Assembly (NCBI GenBank): GCA_000708835.1
Contig: DF236969.1
Location: 62,001-126,000, forward strand
DNA from: Klebsormidium nitens
Lineage: Eukaryota; Streptophyta; Klebsormidiophyceae; Klebsormidiales; Klebsormidiaceae
Direction of reading: 5' to 3'
DNA: 64,000 nt
Position numbers and translations under genes: made by a program. How positions within the stretch are numbered: the first letter of the stretch is position 1; the number at the start of each line of letters is the position of its first letter. The notes below the pieces were generated by a model, which did not search any database, was not told the origin of the DNA, and saw only the letters and a program-made list of their open reading frames with translations. Below are positions 1-11,500 of the stretch, piece by piece.

Positions 1-1065
1 AACTGCCTCCAGACTGAATTTGCAAGTCCTCTTTTCCAAGGACCATGATGTCGTTTCGGCCACACGAGGTAGCTACTAAAACGACAATGACTGCAATGCG
101 TGCAAGGGAGGTAACTCAGTTCCCTTTAAGAGCCTTCTCAGCTTTGCCAACTTTCTGTCTTACTATCCTGCAGCTGCGATAACTGCGATCTGGCTACGGG
201 CCTTCCGCCAACAAGCCTGGCGTCAGGGGAATTCCAGATGATCGTAAAATTTATCTGCTCACCCAATCATCATCCTTCTAGCCAAAGCTTCCAAAGGGGC
301 AGATGCGGGACATAATTGCTGAAAACGGACCTCCTTTCTCTAAGAAACCATTCTGGCAGGACTTTACTATAGAATGTGGGCGGTCTTGTCTGGTTGGGTT
401 GAAGGACAGTAAAACATACTGCTGCGAAGGGATCTTGAATGAAACCGCGGGGCTTTGTTTGTGGTGGCTGCCTCCAAGGAGTTCCAGCTAGTTGCCTTGT
501 CTGACAAGAAGCATTCCCTTCCTGCAATTCACCTCATGCAGGCATTGGTCTTTGGGCTGAAGGATTCACATTGTGCATCAAATAAGTTACGCTCGAGAGC
601 CCAACAGTTTGAGTCTCAAGCAACATATCACCTGGTCCGTTTCGATTCAGCAGCCTTCTACGAGACGATTTAGTTTTGCTCCGGGTCAGGCACCCTTCAA
701 ACCCACCCTTCTTACACGCAAAACCCAATGGCTCTTGTCATCTTCGTCGGTTGGGCTGTGGAAGAAGCTGATGTCCACACATTTATTAACTTCCTCAGCA
801 GAGGACACGGAACCGGATAAAACCAAGACGAATGATAGTAAGCCCAGATAATAGTAAGGTAACCGCACTGTGACGGGTAGGGTTAGTATGGTGGTTAGGG
901 TGGGTACGGGTGTGCGAAGCGGGTCTTTTAATTAAGGTTGGGGTTTTTAGTGTTAGTCGGAGCTTACTTCTATCTTGGCTTACTATCATCTTTCTTGAGA
1001 GTTATTAATACCGGCGTACAAATGAAGGGCGCAGTAAAATTATTGACTGTGCTCCTTTTCTGCAG
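1..1065. other. Left-end region without a confirmed gene
   Basis: No convincing exon was found here apart from a possible start at 1022. The only clear element is the short inverted-repeat transposon relic at 833-988, listed separately. The unlocated first exon of the barrel gene that begins at 1066 may lie here. Open frames in this stretch are short, overlap on both strands and show no recognisable protein features. Confidence 0.5.
833..988. mobile_element. MITE-like element with GATAGTAAGCC-type ends
   Basis: The left end reads GATAGTAAGCC and the right end is its near-perfect reverse complement (GGCTTACTATC at about 978-988). The interior contains GGGTAGGGTTAGTATGGTGG followed by TTAGGGTGGGT, and the same interior recurs in a second inverted-repeat element at 46539-46708. 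No coding capacity is present, so this fits a non-autonomous miniature inverted-repeat element. Target-site duplication is not clear. Confidence 0.6.
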
Positions 1066-2983
1066 CTTTATACTCGGTGCGCGTACCGACACCGTCGGAC
1101 CGCCACGAAGATTTTGCGGAGTATGGGGGCAGTGACGCCAAGATCGAGGACGGCTTCAATTTCAGCCTGGACTTTTTCACAGCGCTGCCTTCCAATCTGG
1201 ACAACTACACAAAGGCCGAGACTGCAGGTGGGCGCCTCACAACTGTCTGAGTTCGAAATTGCAATATCTACAGCTCTTTTCAAGCATCCTGCCGGTTTTG
1301 AGGTTAGACGACTAAGTTAGTCAAGTCGAAAATCATACAGCGTCAACTAACATCGACAAACTTTTAAGCTTCCCTCTCTATCTGAAACTGGCAGATTGCT
1401 TGCAGAGAGCTGTATCTGTAAGCGAAGCTGAAGATTGGTCTGTCTGGAAAGGCCCGTTCTTGAAATGACGAAAGCATATGAACTCGAACCAGGGATTGAA
1501 AGCACTAGAACACCAACAGAATCCAAAAACAACTGAAGGCTCGGTCTTCGCGAACAAAAATTCCGCTTGTGTGTAGATGTGGTAACCTGACCGCTGATGA
1601 TGCATAAAGCCTCTGGGCGCATCTGTTTTTGATTGAGCGCTTCTCTTTAAGTTCTGAGTCTTCTATTCGTGACGTGCACGTCTGGCGTAACGTAGGCGGC
1701 TTATGCACTCTTTGCTTTGCCGGCTACTGACCCGTTGGCCGCGAAAGAAGCTGTCTCGGTTTGTCTTCGAGCGGCTGCTCTTCCAATCCTGGTGTGCATT
1801 CGTCCGATGGCTTGTCCGAGTGGCCCAAACTTCACGATGGACCACTCTGCGAGCTCTGGGTTTGAACGGTGTCCACGTGTCACGGCCGCTGTCCTGTCTG
1901 CCATTCACAAGCAGTAGGATCCGCCCCCCCGTACTATCCTACGAGCGACTCTTGAGATCTGGGGTGTCTGTGTCTAAATTTGTCTCAGAGCAGCTGCGTC
2001 AGATGCCGACTGCAGTCGATCTTTGCGTCTGCTGCACTGCCCTGCGCACGAGGTCAGCGTCTGGAAATGTTTGTCTCTAGGGGTGCCCGCCTTACAGTCG
2101 ATCTTAGCGTCTGCTGCACTGCGAATTTCTCAGACTGACACTCTGCGATCTCTGTGACCAGGTGTTGTGCAGGGCCGCTGCTGGGTGACCGCCGCGTCGG
2201 GCCCCACCCTGCTTTTCCCCCCACCCAGCCTGGAATGCATCCAGACCTTCTACTTCATCATCTCATCCGACGGGACGTACCAAGACTCCATGGGCACCCG
2301 GGTACGTCCCACCCTTTTTTTACTCTTATTTTCTTTTCTGCATTCTGTAATGTTTTTGCATTTTGTGTTTTTTGTTTTTCCGGTGTGATTTCTTGGCTCC
2401 TAACCGGTCGACCGGTCTCTTTCGCTTCCCCTCTGCGGCTCCCGGTCCAAACAACGCGCGGCGCTGTGCTTCTCCCTTAGAAGATCACTATCGGAGTCGG
2501 CCACGTGGCCTCTCTTTTCTTCCCGAATGCCTTACTACCAGGCTTTCATGTGCGGGGCACATCCGTCTGACATGATCTGGCGCGCCTCAGCCTTAGAAGT
2601 GAAGCCTCGTTTCCTATTTGTCTGCAATCTGCGACCCGGAGCGAGATGCTCGTTCCGCTTCCTGGTTTCAACCTTGAACCTTTGAAAGGGCTTCGGGACT
2701 ATTCCAGGGTTAACAGCGGGTTAGAAACCTCCACGTACGCTGGCGCCATGAAGCACAATAAAACCCATCTCTTTCCCCGGGCCTCACCTGTGCGTTCCGT
2801 TCCATTCGCGTGCAGAGCCTGTTCCTGACCAATTCCGCGGGCAACACTCCGCTCATGATCACGGGCGGAACCGGAAAGTACAAGTACGTGCAGGGGGAAG
2901 CCCAGAATATAGTGGAGGCTGCCACGAGCCCCAGTGGCAACAATGTCTATGACGGCTACTCGTTCACACTGAAGAACCTGTGA
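1066..2983 (+). CDS. AOC/dirigent-barrel secreted-type protein, gene 1 (5' exon not located)
   Basis: Three exons join in phase: 1066-1227, 2162-2301 and 2816-2983 (stop TGA). Together they encode about 155 residues with the layout of the dirigent / allene-oxide-cyclase beta-barrel superfamily. There is an entry strand (LYSVRVPTPSDRH), a middle block with a Cys and an FYFI...DGTY strand, and a closing block with the GGTGKYKYVQGEA motif. That motif corresponds to the GGTG-F-x-ARG-A signature of dirigent proteins. The family acts in the apoplast or on small hydrophobic substrates; no catalytic role can be assigned here. The exon order and phases match the neighbouring gene at 4440-7486, so the two are paralogues in convergent orientation. 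The exon supplying the signal peptide is uncertain. An ATG at 1022 opens a signal-peptide-like frame (MKGAVKLLTVLLFCS), but it is two bases out of phase with the barrel. Confidence 0.65.
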
Positions 2984-4439
2984 AAAAGACGGGCAGCGTC
3001 GTAAGTTATTGGGACGAACGACCCCTTCAAAGACTTTTCAAAAGCCGCTTCGACCGTAATTAGTTTCGGGGTTCGAGGCTGATAACACGGCCAAGTATGG
3101 AGTAGCTACTGATTGACGTGGGTCGAAAGGGGTATGCAGTCAAGCAGCCCGATCGTGTTCGTACTGATGATGGTATTTTTGTGACGAGAATAAGGTCCTG
3201 GTCGGAGAGTATGTGGAGCTCCCACAGCTGGGCCGGTCGTTTTTAACCGCAGTCGTCAAAGAACGCTTCGTCTCTACCAAAGCTTCGACTAATGTAGAAC
3301 ACTCATGAACCCAGCAGCTCTATAAAAGCGTCTTCTTTTTCTCTCAGAAGCAATGCGACGTCGCCCACTGGCAGCTGTTTTGCATGTCGATGTGTCTGGT
3401 TAGCAGTGTATTCTGAGTAAGAAACCACACTTGAACATCACTGTGAGGTAACAAAGTCTGATCCCCGCCTAATACATGTCTCATCCTCTTTTGTTGTGTC
3501 GAATGCATGTCTTACTCCACGGACGGCCCCCGTCCGTCCGTTGCGTTCCAAAAAGACGCCGCGCCTTGGATCAGACAAGGACAGACATGTCTGTGTGGTG
3601 TCCGAAGGCTGTCTGACCATGATTGCACCTCATGTCAGCCACATTTGACAACTTCGGCTGAGAAAAGTATGTGAACGACAAAGGCGTCGAATTCGTCATT
3701 AGCCATGTATACACCCTGTGCCGCGGCCGCAGCCATCTGGCGTCCCGAGTCAGATATTGCGGCACGTTGCGCTGGCCGCTGGGCGCCGGACTCATTCTCT
3801 CCGAGCAGCTGACACGTGTCGTCCGCAAGTGATAAAGGCGGTCCTCCGCAGCCAGCCCGAAGTGAAAGCTGAAAGCAGTCGCAGCAATATGCGATGTGGA
3901 GTTGGTCGAAGTTGCAGAAGGTCTTACTATATACGTCTCTGTCCTATGCGGGGGTGCCACCGGGCTAAAGGGATACAGTATCAGGAGAGTATTGGCCTCG
4001 AGATGATATTATCTATATTGCATATGACAATCTCGTGATGATCTCTCTCTCTCTCTCTATCCATAAAATCAATATTGCACATGACGGATTACGATCTCAT
4101 GATCTCAGAAGGACCCCCACGGGCCCATATGAAAAGTAACTTTGTGATCAGCGGAGACCGTCTCCAATAGTTGAGGAGCACGAATTGGAATGAGCGTTAA
4201 ATTTGAAGACGTATATCTACTGAAACGGATTGCATAGTCAATCAGGCACATGGTCCATTAGCAAATGGAGGTAGAGATCGAATACAAATGGAGCACATGC
4301 TAACAAAGTTTACATCGTACTATTCCTCAGAACCAGGTTTTGGAAGCAGAGTCTGCCCCTTGCACCGACTCACCAAACCTTGCCCGTCCATGTTCCATCT
4401 GAAAGCTACAGACAGCTAGCTGCGCGTGACTGCCTTCGT
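2984..4439. other. Intergenic region between the two convergent barrel genes
   Basis: No coding exon is supported here. A (TC)n microsatellite lies at about 4042-4058. It is flanked by two imperfect direct copies of a segment of about 30 bases (ATTGCAYATGAC...GATCTC) near 4017 and 4074. The 3' untranslated regions of both flanking genes must lie in this stretch. Confidence 0.5.
4042..4058. repeat. (TC)n microsatellite
   Basis: A short dinucleotide run of TC units lies between two imperfect direct repeats. It is a simple-sequence tract with no visible function. Confidence 0.9.
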
Positions 4440-7400
4440 TCATTCGCGTTGTACATCTTCTACAATCCTCGAATCACTTTGATCCTCTTTATCACGACAG
4501 TGCGTAATATAGTTTGACGCCATCGTAGGTGTGGTTTCCGCTGGAGCTAACGATGCTCCTGGTGAAAATCGCTTCGCCCCGGGCAAGCCTGAACCTGCCG
4601 GTCCCGCTACTAATACCCCCCGGCTCACGGCGTCGCTGTAAAAGAACGGAGCCTGCAAAGACAGAACGAAACTTATTCTTCTTAGATTCGAGTACAGGGA
4701 AGAGGCACGGACGCTTAGCGAATCCGATTGTTAAGCGGCTTCCTAACACCGTCGTACAGCTTGATCACACCTGGTATATCCGAATCTTGATCACGTGAGG
4801 GGCCTCGCGATCGGAGGAGTTAGGGTGAGGAGCAGAGCTTTGGGGAGCGGTTGAAAGACTTGAGGTGGCAAAAGCTTCCGTGAAAGATAATCAGTGACCA
4901 TCCAGCTCGTTGATTACCGATGCGAAGACAATTTAAATCGATGTGTCAAACTTCGGGTGATTATAAGTCACTCGCATCTCCGATACGTGCGCCGCAAAGT
5001 CTTTGAATCTGCTTTATGAAAACTCCGGAAGCTCGAGAAACACCACAATCCAGTTCGCGTTGACGATCTATTTGGGATCTTTCCGATCCTTGCCTTCAAT
5101 TGTTTCGGTCTACTTATGTCAGTTGTTTATCTATCAGAGAAACCTGAATCGGGTTCGATCTTCAACTTTCAGCTGTGAGATTCAGGCCGATCTCAAACAG
5201 GGGAAGTGCGATCTACTGGCCCTTTTCTGCAGGCCTCTATCAGCTGAAGGGCGGCTCAGACTTGCTCCGAATCCTCAGGCTAAGCTGTCCGGTGAGGATC
5301 GCTCCGGAACGATAAATGGTGGCAGTAATGAAATTGGATCACTCACGTTGTATGAGATTGAGTCGTAGTATGTGCCAACCCCGTCGATGATGAAATAAAA
5401 GCTCTGGACACATTCCAAGGCGGCGGAAGAGTTGAATGGAAGAAGTCCAGTGGCAGTGACGAAGCAGTGTCCTTGGAACAGCCCTGGAAGTCAAAGGATC
5501 GGAAAGGACGGAGTAATCAGAAGTCACTTTGACACTTTGATTCAAGCCCTGCAATCGTACGGGTCAGCTTGACTGCCCCCATTTTGTAAAGATGCAACAA
5601 ACGGCAACCATATCAGCAGATGAACGTCACCTAACCCAGTCGTTGTCAAATTAACGCTGATTCTTACTCGCTTTTCAACCTCTTAAACATCTGCTTTGTG
5701 GGCAATGCCTAAAACTTCACGCCCTAACTGTGTGAAAGAGAGTCGAGGCTTTCGAGCTAAAGTGCCAAAAGGCCGCTCATGATTCTTGATGGCACTACTA
5801 CGAGCCCTCAGTAAGCCTCGCCGGCACGCTTACTCAAAGCCAATTCAAGAACACGTGTAGAGCTACGTATAAGTTCTTTTGATTGCTCCGTGTGTGCATT
5901 ATAAGTTGTCGTAGAAACCCAAAGCCTTTTAATTTTCCCTTCATCTTTCGTGGTTGCAAAACAGTCTACGGCCTGCAACAATTTGTCGAGGTTTGACATC
6001 TTCAAGGGAACCTGCTTGAAACAATATATATCTGTCTGTAGCATGATAAATCTGCATTTTCGTTAAGCGCACCTGCACTCTCCCCGGATACTGGGTTGTT
6101 CAGGTCTGCTGGGAGCTTGTCCGAAAGGAAAAAGTCCTCAGAGAAACTGAACCCGCCTTCAATGTCAGAGGTGTTGATGACACTGTGGCGGGGGCCCGGA
6201 ATCTGTGGCCGCTGAGTGAAAAGCTGCAAAACAAAAGATGACAATTGCGCCAAAATCAGAAATCAGATAACGTTATTGAGGCACAAGGTACAAGGGTGGT
6301 ACAAGCTGAAGGGAAGTGAGGATGTTCAAGCTGAGAAGAGCGTTTTGAAAGCGGGGCTGACGCACTCGAACGAAATGTTTAGCGCGTGTTGAGCTGAAGA
6401 TCCAACAGAAGCTGCTTCCAAGAGTCTTGGCCTCTCACGTCCTGATATTATGCGCGAGATGGTTGGTTATCATACAGGTAATGGCTTGACGAGCTCTGAT
6501 AAAGGATCTCATCGGGTTTGGGAGGCTTCAGAGGACAAGAGCTCACTTCAATCGTCTGGAAAGCGCTCGGAGGTTGGCCGGTGCTCAGGTCGCAATTGTC
6601 GCATCTGAAAACGTGAGAGATGGGAGAGCTATTTTACCCGTAGCTGTCACACCAGCTTTTCCAGAAGAAAGAAATGTCAGCAACCCCGTAAGGTAGTGTT
6701 CATGATCGAGAGCATAAGGTTGTTGCAATGGGTCGTCACCGGGGTACAAAGTTAGAAAAGCATAAATCAGCTATTTGGTCTACAGAATCTGGAAAGGCGA
6801 TTACGAAGTTGATGGCGTCATTGCCAACAGCTGCACTGTGTCGTCTGCATCTGTTAGGCTAAGCCAAACAGAAGTTCCACATGGATGGTGAGGCCTGACT
6901 TATTGCTCTGGCCCGTAAGTGGACAACTCTGATTGTTTCTAAGACTTTGAAATCTACGAGTAGTATGCGTCACAACCCACCAGCCCCCAAGCTGCTCTTT
7001 GATTGAGACCTCCTGTGCTACTAATCACCAGATTGAACCAGAGTGTACAATGAGTGTGTTTAAGCTGAGCTCAGGGCCTAGTTCCAAAGAAGAGGGGAAA
7101 GAACCAGGAAGCTAGTATTGTATCCTTCTTTTAATCCAGCTGCGCAATGCTGCCAATGTGCGGAATAGCCCAATGTGAAGTGCAAGCTGGCAGGGCATGT
7201 TGGGGAGAGGCCAAGACAACCAAGAAGCTGATCAAGATTTACAGCGAAGTTTCAGTGCAGTACTATGGCACCAAATCTTTGCTGATCAGGCTTACGTTGA
7301 GGTGCAACACGTCAGCTGCTGTGTGCCGTTCGAATAGCAGTAGTTGAGGCTGGCGGCACAAACACCTTCGCCGCAGATGCCCGCGCTTGCACATTTGCCC

Positions 7401-7486
7401 TCAGCGGAAACAGTACCGGAGCTGATCACCCAGAGAAAGGTGCAGGCAAAGACAAAAGCCAGCTTCAGGCTAGACGCTAGAGCCAT
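4440..7486 (-). CDS. Cys-rich plus AOC/dirigent-barrel secreted protein, gene 2, frameshifted last exon
   Basis: The first exon starts at ATG 7486. It encodes a clear signal peptide (hydrophobic core LAFVFACTFLWVISSG) followed by a short Cys-rich segment with seven cysteines. The barrel exons are 6223-6073, 5483-5347 and one starting at 4652. They carry blocks matching gene 1: a QIPGPRH entry strand, GHCFVTAT, a VQSFYFII...GTYYDS strand, then GTGRFRLARGEA, a near-perfect dirigent signature. In the last exon the phase dictated by exon 3 gives 14 barrel-like residues and then runs off frame to a stop at 4440. The dirigent motif lies in the other frame, ending at 4492. The switch falls at a run of six C (4616-4621, + strand), so one base appears to be missing. 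The exon 1 to exon 2 junction is not resolved (phases do not fit), and a small exon may be missing. Secretion is inferred from the signal peptide. Confidence 0.6.
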
Positions 7487-8592
7487 GGTTTGCAAAGTCC
7501 CCTATAATTACTGAATGTGCAAATGAACTCAGGAAAGTTATGAAGTCAAAGACAAAGCGTTTGTTTAGGTATCTCTCGCTCTTCTAAAGTCGGACGCTTC
7601 GTTTGCCGGTCCGCCTGTTGACTTATTGACAGACGCCAGTGTACAAACTTCGCTTCAGCCTGTTCAGGCTTTTAAGGTGATCATCTTCCAGACTACAGTT
7701 ACACAGGTTGAAGCGGGCGCCCGTTGGGCTCGCGATGAGTGCCGAAGGCGATACAGCCCCGCCATGGCACTAGTGCTAGTGTACTTTGTGTAGTGACTAG
7801 TCCAAACTAAATAGCTCATGCTTTATTTCTAAATTCTGCCATGGTGCAGAATTCGTCCCCATGTACACCAGTATCCTTCGATGTCGACATCTACCGGCCA
7901 GTACACTGAATTAATTTGGTTTGTGCATACCCTATACGACCACATGCTCGGCATGCCGCATTGGCGACGAAGGCCGCAGAGTGGTAATTCTGCGACTCGG
8001 AGCATTCCATTCGCACGATGTTCTAGCTTTTTAGATCCGCCGTAGCCACATGAGCCATACTACATAGGCTTCCATGGCATCCATGGGAATCAATGTTCGA
8101 CACTTGAACGCCTAGAGCTACCCCACCGCCATCTCGCAGTGCTTGATTAGTACATACCTAGTTTGTCAACTTCTCCTGATGGCTACGATCCGGCCGATCA
8201 AACGATGAGGAGGCCCAAACCATACATCCAATCCCAATCTATAGGTTATAGCGCTTACACAGCAGGCATCCGTTGTCCTTTGGACATGTAAGTCGGGATA
8301 CCACTGTTAAATACCGTACATCCAGGCTTGCTCCATATTTGCCGCACTATTTGCTTTGAAAAGACGACCTTACTGCCTGGATACCGTCGTCAGCTAATTG
8401 GCTGGCAGACTTGGTCACCACCTTCTCTTACTGCTAATGTCCGACGGCCCCCGTAACCTGCAACTTCATTGGGATCGCTGGCATGCATTGGAAGACTACA
8501 AGTGCAGAATTCCAAGAAAAGTATCTAGTGGTGTTAAACCGAAACGCCCCGCATTGACCGAGTCCTTAAGCACTCGCTCTAGTTGCCGTCCC
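7487..8592. other. Intergenic region with no gene seen
   Basis: This is the upstream region of barrel gene 2 (-) and the downstream region of RRP45 (-). There is no exon with coding character and no RNA gene or repeat that I could recognise. Confidence 0.5.
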
Positions 8593-11500
8593 TTACTCGT
8601 CCCCCTGTATTTTCAGCTTCTTTTTCTTCTTCCTCGCCTTCGGCTTTACCGCCGCCTCGAGCGTCAGCTCTTCGTCGTCCACCTCCATCCTCACCCCCTC
8701 TCTCCCTACGCTCTTGCTCGCCCCCGCCCCCCCTCTTTCCGTCGCCTCTAGTTGCTTCCCGGAACCCCCCGAAAACTCGCCCCGTAGCTCAACTCGGGCT
8801 TCCTCCTCTTCGTCGCTATCTAGGGCGAAGTTGGCGGTTGGCGTGGGGGCCGGTTGGGTTACATTTCCGGGTTTAGCAGGGTTTTGCATTTTGAGGAGGG
8901 TTTGAGGTTTAGAAGAGGTTTTCTGGGGGGGAGGCTTTTGCCCCAAAAGAGCCGCCACCTGGTCGAACTCGTCTAGAGCTTCGGCGGTCGGACCCCCTGG
9001 AAAGGCGAGAAAGGATGACGTCAGTGCAAGCCACTTTTCAGAGCGACTGTTGTCAGCTCCGCTTAGTGGAATGCGCCGGTGGCACACAGTCGGAGCGAGA
9101 GGCACAGACGCAGACCGGAAGCGAAAGTGCTGAACCGGGAGATGTGTGATAAGCTCGGAGGCTAGAAAGACGTTGTTGGTCATAGCTCTGTCAAATTTGA
9201 GGATCAGACAAGGAGATACACAGAGACGCAACGTCGAAGGGAACAGTGCGGAAACCGGGTTAGCGGCAGTCTGCAGACGAAGCAGCCGTGATCAACAATT
9301 GCAAGAGAGGAAGATGCCTATCTATGGCCTGAGAATGCCTCCAAGCACTCCAATTGTAGTAGAGAACCAAGCCATGTGGCTTCTCCTCATTAAGCAGCTT
9401 TTGAAAAGCCAGTAATGCATGCTCCAAACCTATCCTGGGGCAGAAAAATCGTTCAAGCGTCTCAAGCGTCGGAAGATTCGCACGAATAAAGGCCGCCGCA
9501 CCTTTGGCCGCCGGCCGCTCCCTCCTCCAGTCCCGTTTTCGCCCCGCCTGCGCCCCGCTGACGTCATCCTCCTCCAGCCACGTGGACGCGCCCCCGGCGA
9601 ACGCCCCCGCGCCCTTTTTTGCACCCCCGGCTCCCGATTTGCTTTTCCCAACCACCGGTGTCGGAGTTTCCTCGATCTCCTCCTCTTCTTCATCGCTTTC
9701 GTCTTCCTCATCGGTATCCTCTTCCACTAACCCTTCCGCTAACCCCTCCTCTACCTCCATAACCCCAACTGTTTCCTGCGTCGTTTCGAGCATGATGGCG
9801 GAACCAGAGTGTAAATCGGCCCCGGAGAGGACTAGGTCCGCGCCAGACGGGGCCCGCGGGTGCCTTTTCACCTTGCTCTGCTGACGTTCGACTTCGTGCG
9901 CCTCGACGGCTTTGCGGATCTCCTCCGTGATGGCTGTGGCTTTGGCGGTGGCGATGCGCGCGCACCGCAGCACCTAGCAGGGGGGATACGTCTGGAATAC
10001 TTTTCCCAGAACAAGGGCCATAAGATGATAAATCTGGGATCTCCTAAGATTTAGGTCCAAAGAGAAAGAAGATAAAAGCAGATGCTGAGAGCTCGAACAC
10101 ACTGAAATCGTCAATCCCAAAGTCAGCGCTCAGCGTTCGTAATCCCCCCCCTAACCCCCACCCTGACCCCGACCGTTCTCCAGGCTTGGCCCCTCTCGAA
10201 CCATGAACCTTATTTCTCAGCACTTGAGACGGGGCTTCGCTTCGGAATAAGGAAAAGGTAACGAAGCGGGGTTCAGACGACTGGTTGACAGACAGAATTA
10301 CTGTCTTGACGACGAAGAAGCTTGGACACCATTCCGGCTTGTGAATCGAGACTTCAGATTTCTCAACAGTGGATAAGGCGCCGAAGACGATCAACAAACG
10401 GCGGAGTCGGAGTTTCAAAGAATCGTAAAACGGCTCTCCGAGCAACTTGCTGCTTTGGGCCAAAATGAGATCAGACTACACTTATATGACGGAAGAATGT
10501 CCGTTAAAATCTTAGCTTGTAGCAAGACCACAGATTGTTGCGACGAGACCATGATACGTTTGCCGGTCAGCTGGGGACTGACTGCGAGGAGCATAGCCGC
10601 TGAACGCCACGCCTCGGCCCCGAGTACTTCCAAGCCGTCAAAACCCTGAGCTAAAATGCTTTCAGAAGCCGCTTAAGACACGTGGGATAAGGCTTAAGAC
10701 CGCAAAGACAGCCCGACACTGGACAAAACCAGAAGCGGACTCTCGAGCCCGATACACTCAAGCGTCGATGTATAGAATCTAACTTTCGGTATTTCCAAGA
10801 ATTGGGCGGCGGTTTTGAACAACAAGAGCAACCCGGTCTCGGAGAGCAACCCTTACTTGGTCTGAAGTGATCCCGACGCCGCCGCCCTTTTGAATGGCGC
10901 AGATCTCGCCGTGAGCATTCACGGTGATGGTCATCCGGCTGCCCATGGTCGCCTCCTCCTTCCACACAGGGTCCAACACCTGCGTCGGAACGTGTGCGGC
11001 TATTACCCAAGTGCAGGTTACAATAGTTGTTACAATCGGATTCTCAAACACCTAGGTAGTGTCTGACATTTGACTTAAGACACGACGATTGCAGAAAACG
11101 ACACCCAGTGTGTTTATCAGAGCTTCCGACTTTGACTTTGAAATCTGACTTACGCACCTTTCGTGAATGGTTTTCGGAATCGAGAGCAAGTGCTGCTCAC
11201 GCTGTTAATATCAAATGACAAAGACCATTGCAGATTGCGTGAGCAACTCGATCAGAAATCTGGATCGCCACAACGAGAACGAACTTGAGAGGCTGCCGCT
11301 TGCGAAAGGTCTCCCTGTTGACAGGTGCGGATTCGAATCAAATGCAGATAGTGCTTAGCAGAGAACGTGCGGAAAAGATGAAGAACTAGAAGTGCGAGAC
11401 AAGAGTCTTACCACCAGCTCGCCCTCCTCGAAGAACGCAAAAGTGACCGCGACTGGAAGATGGTGGATAGTGAGGGGAACCGGGTCGCGTTCCTGAGAAC

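Noticed and set aside
1470-1520. Second tRNA-like motif (TGGTTCGAGTTC on the minus strand)
   Set aside because: No T-stem pairing and no A box upstream; it sits in an intron of barrel gene 1.
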